From Microscillaceae bacterium (GTDB lineage Bacteria; Bacteroidota; Bacteroidia; Cytophagales; Microscillaceae), in assembly GCA_003449595.1 (NCBI GenBank), contig DMHB01000294.1, positions 1 to 5,092 of the forward strand: 5,092 nt of DNA, written 5' to 3'. The position numbers and the translations under genes are program-made. The notes beneath the pieces were generated by a model, which worked only from the letters and a program-made list of their open reading frames with translations, searched no databases and was not told the DNA's origin. This document shows positions 1-5,092 of the stretch, piece by piece (within the stretch, counting starts at the first letter, position 1; every line of letters begins with the position of its first letter).

Positions 1-2
1 TA

Positions 3-60
3 CACTTAACTTTGGCATTAAGTTCAAACACAGAAATAGTTGTTTGCACTTAACCTTGGC
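3..60. repeat. Imperfect direct repeat, two 14-bp copies
   Basis: CACTTAACTTTGGC (3-16) recurs as CACTTAACCTTGGC (47-60), 13 of 14 bases identical, with start-to-start spacing of 44 bp. The first copy also forms a small inverted repeat, ACTTAA (4-9) with TTAAGT (18-23). No gene is visible in the stretch 1-72. The repeat may extend to the left of the window. Its function is unknown. Confidence 0.45.
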
Positions 61-72
61 TATAAAGTAAAT

Positions 73-91
73 CAGCACCCAAAAGGTGCTG
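73..91 (-). terminator. Probable operon terminator hairpin after zigA
   Basis: CAGCACC (73-79) and GGTGCTG (85-91) form a 7-bp, GC-rich stem around a 5-nt loop. It lies about 40 nt past the zigA stop codon. On the minus strand the stem is followed by ATTTACTTTATA, which is U-rich but interrupted, so termination may be weak or factor-assisted. On the plus strand no T-run follows, so a plus-strand role is unlikely. Confidence 0.5.
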
Positions 92-129
92 GCTTACTAC
101 TTAAAAACGATTACTCACAAAATTTTAGA

Positions 130-1335
130 TCAAACCGGAAAAGGATCTCGGAAAACAGCTCCTTTTTGCATCGCTTCTACCTCGTCGGGAGTGCAAAGGC
201 ATTGGTTTAATTCACTGATAATCAAATATTTGTCTAAATCTTGCCCTATAAATACCAGCTCGTTGTGGCGGTCGCCTAATTGTTTGTCCCAGCGTTTTTC
301 GATTTCGGATTGAAATTCTACGAAAGAAGGATGTTGCAGGCGCTCCTGAAACGACATACTGGCCCACCAAACGCCGGCTATATCTGCCCGAAGCGAGCCA
401 CCGGCCTGCGACCAATTGAGCGCTTGCGCCGGACGCGAGGCCAACCAAAACAATCCCTTGCTGCGGATAATGGTAGCCGGAAAGTTTTCGGCAAGCCACT
501 GCCAAAACCGCTCAGGATGAAACGGGCGCTGCGCGCTGAATACAAAAGAACTAAGGCCGTATTCTTCGGTTTCGGGGGTGTGGTGCGTATTTTGAAGTTC
601 TTGAATCCATCCGGCGGCTTGCGAAGCTTCTTCGTAGTCGAACAAGCGTGTATTGAGCAATTTGCCCAAAGGGGCTTTGCCAAAAGTGCTTTCGATGATT
701 TGGGCGGTAGGGTTGAGCTTGCGCAAAATGGCTTTGAGTTCGGCCAAAGCCTCTGCCGATACCAAATCGGCTTTGTTGACAAGGATAACGTTGGCAAATT
801 CTACCTGATCGGTCAGCAGGTTGACAATGGTTCGGCGGTCTTGGGGGTCGTCTTGGTTTAGGCGGCGGTTGAGCACGGTGTCCATACTGCCAAAGTCTTT
901 GGGGAAATTGAGCGCATCGACTACCGTTACCATCGTGTCGATGTAAGCAAAACGGCTTAAATCGATGCCTTTTTCATCGTCCACAAAGCTAAAGGTTTGT
1001 GCTACGGGTACCGGTTCGCTGATGCCGGTGCTTTCGATGAGCAAATAGTCGAATCGGTTTTCTTGGGCCAGTCGTTCTACTTCGAGCATCAAATCTTCAC
1101 GCAAAGTGCAACAAATGCAGCCGTTCGACATTTCGACCAATTTTTCTTCGGTGCGGCTAAGGGTGTGCTGTTGTTTGATAAGTTGCGCATCGATGTTTAC
1201 TTCGCTCATATCGTTGACAATCACGGCTACTTTCAGCCCCGATTTGTTGTGCAGCACGTGGTTGAGCAAGGTGGTTTTACCTGCACCCAAAAACCCGCTC
1301 AGCACGGTAACTGGTAGTTTTTTAATAGAGTTCAT
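130..1335 (-). CDS. zigA: Zinc metallochaperone GTPase ZigA (COG0523/CobW family)
   Basis: 401-residue cytoplasmic G3E-family P-loop GTPase, predicted to bind zinc and hand it to client enzymes during zinc shortage. Seen in the sequence: Walker A GFLGAGKTT (residues 14-22), the metal-binding CICC motif (73-76) that defines COG0523, the switch/Walker B segment with ESTG (101-104), the nucleotide-specificity motif NKAD (187-190), a short HHTPE segment (251-255), and a CobW C-terminal domain from about residue 262 that includes DRHNELVFIGQ (355-365). The length and the C-terminal layout (RSKGLFWLASRP, WSQAGGS) fit the ZigA/YciC (ZagA) subgroup rather than shorter YjiA-type proteins. A long histidine-rich linker, common in relatives, is absent. 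The start at 1335 sits 4 residues before the first conserved strand and 8 nt after the ABC ATPase frame ends, so it is the last gene of the operon. No Shine-Dalgarno is visible, as usual in Bacteroidota. The family is secure; the zinc role is known for the subgroup and inferred here from it and from the upstream operator. Confidence 0.95.
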   Translation of the reverse strand: MNSIKKLPVTVLSGFLGAGKTTLLNHVLHNKSGLKVAVIVNDMSEVNIDAQLIKQQHTLSRTEEKLVEMSNGCICCTLREDLMLEVERLAQENRFDYLLIESTGISEPVPVAQTFSFVDDEKGIDLSRFAYIDTMVTVVDALNFPKDFGSMDTVLNRRLNQDDPQDRRTIVNLLTDQVEFANVILVNKADLVSAEALAELKAILRKLNPTAQIIESTFGKAPLGKLLNTRLFDYEEASQAAGWIQELQNTHHTPETEEYGLSSFVFSAQRPFHPERFWQWLAENFPATIIRSKGLFWLASRPAQALNWSQAGGSLRADIAGVWWASMSFQERLQHPSFVEFQSEIEKRWDKQLGDRHNELVFIGQDLDKYLIISELNQCLCTPDEVEAMQKGAVFRDPFPV

Positions 1336-1343
1336 AGCTTGGT

Positions 1344-1457
1344 TTACTGAATGGTTTCAAGATAGGTTTGTTCGAGTTCGGGCAGCGATATTTGATGCGC
1401 TTCGAAGGATTTGCGCAGCGAGCCTTGTTGCATAATGCCGATGTGGGTACCTACTTG
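1344..1457 (-). pseudogene. Detached C-terminal part of the ABC ATPase gene, after the premature stop
   Basis: Directly after the TAA at 1458-1460 the same frame reads 37 residues beginning QVGTHIGIMQQGSL and ending LEQTYLETIQ, then stops at 1344-1346. This matches the usual tail of such ATPases: a (K/E)-(x)-VG-(x)-(x)-IGIM-(x)-(x)-G strand pair after the H-loop, followed by a short acidic helix. No frame change is needed to join it to the upstream part, which argues for a base substitution rather than an indel. Its stop lies 8 nt before the zigA start, a normal operon spacing. It has no convincing start of its own (one internal ATG only), so it is a remnant unless the stop is read through or is a sequence error. 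Confidence 0.8.
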
Positions 1458-2042
1458 TTAGGCGTGAAAAAGATCGTGGGTAGCCATCAGGGTAGCCATC
1501 CCTTTTTGTTTCATTTGAAGCAACAAAGCCGAAAATTCATTGCTGGCTTGGGGGTCTAGCCCCGAGGTTGGCTCGTCGAGCAGTAGTGCGCGGGCATCTT
1601 TGGCCAAGGCGATGGCAATGCCAACTTTTTGACGCATTCCTTTGGAATAGGTTCTTACTCGTTTGTGGAAGGCTTCGGTTTGCAAACCTGCTTCTTCCAG
1701 AAAAGCACTTAGCTGCGAAAGATTATACTTTTTACCGGCCAATTCGGAAAAATAGCGGAGGTTCTCCAAACCGGTAAGGGTAGGATAAAGCATCAAATTT
1801 TCGGGAATATAGGCAATGAATTTTTTGGTTTGGATGAGGTTTTCTTGCACATCCAACCCATTGATGAACACTTTGCCTGAGGTAGGAGCAATAAACCCTA
1901 AAAACAGGTTGATGGTGGTCGTTTTGCCTGCGCCATTGGCACCTAATAGGCAATAAATATCGCCGGGATTGACGGTAAGATCAAGCGGATGAAGTGCGGT
2001 GAAGAAGCCGTATTGTTTTGTCAGATTTTGAGCAGAAAGCAT
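1458..2042 (-). CDS. ABC transporter ATP-binding protein, cut short by an in-frame stop
   Basis: ATPase subunit expected to power the two membrane proteins encoded just upstream. The 194-residue product has every nucleotide-binding motif: Walker A GANGAGKTT (34-42), a Q-loop region where YIPE (78-81) replaces the usual glutamine as in many NosF/CcmA-like ATPases, signature YSKGMRQ (132-138), Walker B ALLLDEP (152-158), D-loop SGLDP (160-164) and H-loop histidine H189. The TAA at codon 195 removes the strands and helix that normally follow the H-loop. Reading on in the same frame gives 37 more plausible residues (1344-1457), so the ancestral protein was 232 residues. The start at 2042 places the first strand (MLSAQNLTKQYG) as in family members and lies 30 nt after permease 2. 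The truncated product may be unstable or inactive; a sequencing error at 1458-1460 would explain the data equally well. The ATPase assignment is secure; its functional state is open. Confidence 0.92.
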   Translation of the reverse strand: MLSAQNLTKQYGFFTALHPLDLTVNPGDIYCLLGANGAGKTTTINLFLGFIAPTSGKVFINGLDVQENLIQTKKFIAYIPENLMLYPTLTGLENLRYFSELAGKKYNLSQLSAFLEEAGLQTEAFHKRVRTYSKGMRQKVGIAIALAKDARALLLDEPTSGLDPQASNEFSALLLQMKQKGMATLMATHDLFHA

Positions 2043-2072
2043 ACGCTAAATGGGGATAGTTGAAAACAAGCT

Positions 2073-3392
2073 TTAAAATTGCGGAAATTGTGCAAAGTCT
2101 TGGGTGGTAATGGGTTTTTGGCTGATGAATTTATCTTTGAAATAGGCTTCCCAACGGCGCTGAAAATCAGCTACTTGGGCTTGAAATAGCAAATAGGTTT
2201 GGGTGTCGGTGCCTGCCAGTTGGTTGAGGTATTGCTGAAAAACGATGGCTGGCGAACTCCATTGCAGGCGGTTGGCAAATTGTCGTTGCTGGTTTATTTT
2301 TTGCTGAAAACTGCTGTCCAACTTTGCCTGTTGCTGTATTTTATATTCGCGCAAAGCAATGGTTTCTACAAATCGCTCACGCCAAGTTTTGGGCGAACCT
2401 TCGGCGGGTTGCTTGAATTGAGGGTTTTTAGCGTAAAAATTTGCCACAATGGTTTGCTCTTGTTGTTCTAATTGTTGGTCGATGGCTCGGTTGGCATTGA
2501 CATACACCACACGCGAAGGTACGGGATAAAGCGTAAAGGCCATCAGATTGACCGTGCCAGGGGCAATAATTGCAAAGAAAATCCATAAGCTAAGCAACGC
2601 AGCCGCATTGAAAGCCGAACTGCGCTGCCATAGGTTGACTATAAAAGCAGCTGAAAACCAAAACAAAGTATATAGCAACGTACTGATTATCAGGTAAACA
2701 AAAGAAAGGCTGAAGGGAGAAATGGCAAAACTAAGCAGTACAGCCGCCAAAATGATCGTCGCCAAGAGGCTGAGCAACAAATAGCGGAACAGTATTTTCT
2801 GGAACAACCACTTGGTTAGTTGTACAGGCATAGCCATCACCAACCGCAAAGTGCCCTGTTCGCGCTCAGCAGAAAAAACATCGTAGCCCAACGAAATGAT
2901 GAGCAGGGGAAGCAAAAAGACCAACACAAAGGCCAAATCGAACTCGCCTAAAGCAGTATTGAAAGGGTTTTCAAAGTTTTCGTTGTCTTGGGCGGCATTC
3001 TCTGCAAAGAACGACACTTTGGAGTAGAAAGGAAAAATATCGCTTTGGCCGGTGCTGAGTAGTCCCATTGGTTTGGGAGGAAGCACAGCATATTTTCCGG
3101 CACCTCTTACAGCGCCCAATACCAAGGGGTTGGTGGGATCTTTATACCACTCTTTAGGCACTTGGCGCAGTCCTTTTTCGATGCTGTCTAACCGTTGTTT
3201 GTTTTCGGCATACCAAGTGTTTTCTGTTTGTTTGACTTTTTGCAAGATGATTTGCTGTTTCTGCACTCGTTTTGAGCCGTTGTAGGCTGCAAAATAGGCC
3301 GAACCCAGCAGCAAAACAGCCAACACAATGACTAACCGGTTGCGAAACAGATTGAGCCATTCAAACCAAAGCATTACAAGTAGGGTGCGCAT
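2073..3392 (-). CDS. ABC-2 type permease, DUF3526-like (permease 2)
   Basis: 439-residue inner-membrane subunit of an ABC-2 type transporter, paralogous to the gene upstream. An N-terminal helix (about 18-37) is followed by a large extracytoplasmic segment (about 38-150) and then by four helices at about 152-171, 199-222, 229-253 and 262-286. The motif EREQGTLRL (176-184) directly after helix 2 is the conserved cytoplasmic segment of this permease class. A second, long Gln-rich soluble region (about 290-420) ends in PITTQDFAQFPQF. In the paralog a final helix closes the protein; here the frame stops where it would begin, so five helices are predicted. The start MRTLLVMLWFEWLNLFRNRL is the amphipathic entry helix seen in the family. 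It lies 28 nt after permease 1 and 30 nt before the ATPase. The substrate cannot be read from the sequence. Remote similarity in design to the NosY permease is a family-level statement, not an indication of copper or nitrous oxide metabolism. Confidence 0.88.
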   Translation of the reverse strand: MRTLLVMLWFEWLNLFRNRLVIVLAVLLLGSAYFAAYNGSKRVQKQQIILQKVKQTENTWYAENKQRLDSIEKGLRQVPKEWYKDPTNPLVLGAVRGAGKYAVLPPKPMGLLSTGQSDIFPFYSKVSFFAENAAQDNENFENPFNTALGEFDLAFVLVFLLPLLIISLGYDVFSAEREQGTLRLVMAMPVQLTKWLFQKILFRYLLLSLLATIILAAVLLSFAISPFSLSFVYLIISTLLYTLFWFSAAFIVNLWQRSSAFNAAALLSLWIFFAIIAPGTVNLMAFTLYPVPSRVVYVNANRAIDQQLEQQEQTIVANFYAKNPQFKQPAEGSPKTWRERFVETIALREYKIQQQAKLDSSFQQKINQQRQFANRLQWSSPAIVFQQYLNQLAGTDTQTYLLFQAQVADFQRRWEAYFKDKFISQKPITTQDFAQFPQF

Positions 3393-3420
3393 ATTTTCTT
3401 GAAGAAATCTTGGTTAATCG

Positions 3421-4842
3421 TTAAATACTTACACGTCGGGCAGCCCACCACAGCAAGCCCAAAGAAGCCAAGCACCAACCGCATAGTCCTGTCAGGGTTG
3501 CGCTCATCTCGGGCAAGGTTTTTTGCAAAGTGCGGGGGTGATATTCAAAAGCCACTGTTTTTTTGAAAAAGTCTTTGTCTTGCGGCTTGTATTCCCAGTC
3601 GTTGTAGCGGGCATTGTCTTTGATGTCATAATTCAACTGCCTGACCAATGCAATGCGGAATTTTTCGGCTTGTTGGGCAAAGTCGTAGTGGGTTTGCAAA
3701 TCGGTGTGAGCCAATTGCATAGCCGTAGTCTTCATCAAGATAGTGGGCGAAAGCATTGCGAGGTAATAATGCACTTTTAACTGCGACAAATAGGTGTTGT
3801 GGAGGTTTTGTAGCGACTTGGCATATACCACTGTTTCGTGTTCTTCGCCAGCTTGCATTACAAGACCGGCATAGTTGAAGGGTAGTTTATGCACACTATC
3901 TACCCGGTTGGCTTTTAAAACACTATCCTGAAAAAGTTTGGCTTTCGCCGAGAAAGGGTCGTGTCCGTCGATGCCTTTTTCTAAATCTTGTTTAAGTTTG
4001 GCTTGGTATTCAAGCACCGAAGAGGCCGGATAAATGGCTTTTGAAAAGTTTACAGCCAGTTTGGGGACAAACAAAGTAGCCATCATCCAAAATCCTAACA
4101 GGCTAAGCAAGGCTACGTTGCTGCTGGGCGACCACCTCGAAACAACTACGATAAGGTGTATGAAAGAACCCAAATACAGTAAAAGACCAATCAAAAACCA
4201 AGCATATCGGTAGAAATCGTCGGCACGGAAAGGCATTTGTAGCAAAAACAACAACCCCAACAAAGCCGCCGGCAGGATGAGCAGTAGCAATACAGTCCAT
4301 AAATAAAGGGCTTTCCCGGCCACCAATTGCCAAGGGCTCACGCCTTGACTAAAGACTAAAGAGAGGGTTTTTTGCTCTTTTTCTCCCACATATACCTGAT
4401 AGCCTACAATGATCAGCAAAAGCGGCATCAGATAAACCAACACAAAGGCCGGGGTTAGTTCGACAAAACGCGCCATATCATTTTGCTCGGCTATTTGCTT
4501 GTATTGCGACAAGTTTTGCTTGTGTGCTTCCAAGAAAATAGACACGCCCAAATATTTATCTAAGCCATTTTCAACAACAGAAAGCGCCGAAATAGGCTTG
4601 AATGCAAAAGTGCCATAATGTGCTGCGCTATGGGGGTTTTTAGCGGTTTGTTGCTCCCATTGCGTGCGCGCCAACCGCTGGGCATCGTCAAACTCGCGGG
4701 CTTTTTTTTGGTAATGAAACAGGCTGACCACCGACGAAAAAATCAGTAAGACATATAAGATACCGGCAATAGTCCAGAAGATTTTATTTCTGAAGCCTTC
4801 TTTGAGAGATTTGCGTGCAATTTGCAGGATAAGATGTGCCAT
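3421..4842 (-). CDS. ABC-2 type permease, DUF3526 domain (permease 1)
   Basis: 473-residue inner-membrane subunit and first gene of the operon. Six helices are predicted at about 20-42, 130-151, 174-201, 211-235, 242-262 and 447-468. Two large extracytoplasmic segments lie between helices 1 and 2 and between helices 5 and 6. GEKEQKTLSLV (153-163) after helix 2 is the conserved cytoplasmic motif that permease 2 shares as EREQGTLRL. The second large loop contains IDGHDPFSAK (291-300), DSVHKLPFNYAGLVMQAGEEHE (315-336) and LNYDIKDN (403-410), stretches that I recognise as typical of DUF3526 proteins. The start at 4842 gives MAHLILQIARKSLKEGFRNK, the usual amphipathic N-terminus, so a later start is unlikely even though a promoter -7 box ends only 7 nt upstream. 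The protein should pair with permease 2 and the downstream ATPase. Expression is likely controlled by the palindrome at 4869-4895. Class is confident, transported substrate unknown. Confidence 0.92.
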   Translation of the reverse strand: MAHLILQIARKSLKEGFRNKIFWTIAGILYVLLIFSSVVSLFHYQKKAREFDDAQRLARTQWEQQTAKNPHSAAHYGTFAFKPISALSVVENGLDKYLGVSIFLEAHKQNLSQYKQIAEQNDMARFVELTPAFVLVYLMPLLLIIVGYQVYVGEKEQKTLSLVFSQGVSPWQLVAGKALYLWTVLLLLILPAALLGLLFLLQMPFRADDFYRYAWFLIGLLLYLGSFIHLIVVVSRWSPSSNVALLSLLGFWMMATLFVPKLAVNFSKAIYPASSVLEYQAKLKQDLEKGIDGHDPFSAKAKLFQDSVLKANRVDSVHKLPFNYAGLVMQAGEEHETVVYAKSLQNLHNTYLSQLKVHYYLAMLSPTILMKTTAMQLAHTDLQTHYDFAQQAEKFRIALVRQLNYDIKDNARYNDWEYKPQDKDFFKKTVAFEYHPRTLQKTLPEMSATLTGLCGWCLASLGLLWWAARRVSI

Positions 4843-4851
4843 AGTGTTGCA
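4837..4851. promoter_or_regulatory. Degenerate second operator copy over the start codon
   Basis: TGCCATA-G-TGTTGCA repeats the 7-1-7 core of the main palindrome. The right half is identical (TGTTGCA, 4845-4851) and the left half matches at 5 of 7 positions. The left half contains the start codon of permease 1, and the right half touches the -7 box. Its centre is 38 bp from that of the main site. It could be a weaker second binding site, but the left half is constrained by the coding start, so part of the match may be chance. Confidence 0.4.
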
Positions 4852-4879
4852 AATATAAGGCTTATTTCAATTTATGCAA
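4850..4879 (-). promoter_or_regulatory. Bacteroidota-type promoter of the permease-ATPase-zigA operon
   Basis: On the minus strand, TATATTTG (4857-4850) matches the -7 consensus TAnnTTTG exactly. TTG (4879-4877) lies upstream with a 19-nt spacer, within the range reported for the Bacteroidota -33 element. The TTG is part of the palindrome's arm, so promoter and operator overlap. The -7 box ends 7 nt before the ATG at 4842, which places the transcription start at or within a few bases of the start codon and predicts a leaderless or nearly leaderless mRNA. Confidence 0.6.
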
Positions 4880-4895
4880 CAATGTTGCATAAATT
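4869..4895. promoter_or_regulatory. 27-bp perfect palindrome, likely Zur/Fur-family operator
   Basis: The arms AATTTATGCAACA (4869-4881) and TGTTGCATAAATT (4883-4895) are exact reverse complements around one central base at 4882. The 7-1-7 core TGCAACA-N-TGTTGCA has the same odd-centred architecture as known Zur boxes (for example the E. coli core TGTTATA-N-TATAACA), although the bases differ. It covers the predicted -33 element of the operon promoter, where a bound repressor would block transcription. The operon ends with zigA, a zinc-starvation gene in other bacteria, which is the reason to prefer Zur over other regulators. That it is an operator is strong; the regulator's identity is inference. 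Confidence 0.8.
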
Positions 4896-5092
4896 ATTCC
4901 CTACCCAAATTTTTCAATTATTTCAATAATTTTGTTAAACTTCATTCATAGCAGGTGGTCTAAACAACAACTAATGTTTAAATTTTAAATTCTATGCTAC
5001 ATTTATTTTTCTTCCGAAGCTTTGGGTATTTGAAATGGCTATGTTTGGTTTTGCGCTTTTTATTCTTGGAGCCGGTTTTTTAAAAAAAATCA

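Noticed and set aside
7..14. TAACTTTG on the plus strand, a -7-like box inside the first copy of the direct repeat.
   Set aside because: It would transcribe into the antisense strand of zigA, and the second repeat copy (TAACCTTG) does not keep the consensus.
280..861. 193-codon plus-strand open frame opposite zigA.
   Set aside because: It lies wholly antisense to a gene with full family motifs, and its composition (Arg/Phe/Gly-rich, no motif) is typical of a shadow frame. The same applies to the other antisense frames over the permeases.
3397..3411. Small palindrome TTTCTT-G-AAGAAA between the two permease genes.
   Set aside because: Six-base arms with a one-base loop cannot form a useful hairpin, and no T-run follows. 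It is most likely chance in the purine-rich region before the permease 2 start.
4916..4931. Short inverted repeat AATTATT-TC-AATAATT between the operator and the right end.
   Set aside because: Seven A/T-only pairs in AT-rich DNA are expected by chance, and no T-run or neighbouring gene gives it a role.
4927..4934. TAATTTTG on the plus strand, an exact match to the -7 consensus TAnnTTTG.
   Set aside because: No TTG lies at a suitable distance upstream, the region is very AT-rich, and no secure plus-strand gene follows.
5035..5092. Plus-strand frame open to the window edge, starting MAMFGFALFILGAGFLKK, which could be the start of a divergent gene; also a closed 29-codon frame at 4994-5083.
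   Set aside because: Only 19 codons are visible in T-rich sequence, which gives hydrophobic residues in any frame. The two frames conflict and neither has a clear promoter at the right distance.

Overview
The window looks like a piece of a Bacteroidota chromosome, possibly Cytophagales-like (order uncertain). Three things point there: none of the genes has a recognisable Shine-Dalgarno sequence, the main promoter candidate has a Bacteroidota-type -7 box (TAnnTTTG), and the permeases are DUF3526-type proteins common in that phylum. There is no RNA gene, CRISPR array or insertion sequence.

Layout. Almost everything is one minus-strand operon read from right to left. It holds ABC permease 1 (4842-3421), a 28-nt gap, ABC permease 2 (3392-2073), a 30-nt gap, an ABC ATPase (2042 onward), and then the zinc metallochaperone GTPase ZigA (1335-130). 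A small hairpin about 40 nt past zigA (73-91) is the likely operon end. The far left (1-72) carries an imperfect direct repeat and no gene. The far right (4896-5092) is AT-rich, with only an uncertain hint of a divergent gene running off the edge.

Control. Upstream of permease 1 lies a perfect 27-bp odd-centred palindrome (4869-4895, core TGCAACA-N-TGTTGCA). It covers the predicted -33 element of the promoter. A degenerate second copy (4837-4851) overlaps the start codon. Together with zigA in the operon, this suggests a Zur-like zinc-starvation operator; the regulator itself is not in the window. The -7 box ends only 7 nt before the ATG, so the mRNA may be leaderless or nearly so.

How the genes work together. 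Two related six- and five-helix permeases plus one ATPase make a NosFY-like ABC-2 transporter with no substrate-binding protein. ZigA is a COG0523 GTPase that delivers zinc when the metal is scarce. The inference is a zinc-responsive membrane machine whose substrate is unknown.

Main anomaly. The ATPase gene has an in-frame TAA at codon 195, just after the H-loop. The same frame then continues for 37 good codons and stops 8 nt before zigA. This looks like one nonsense substitution (or a sequence error) in an otherwise intact gene.
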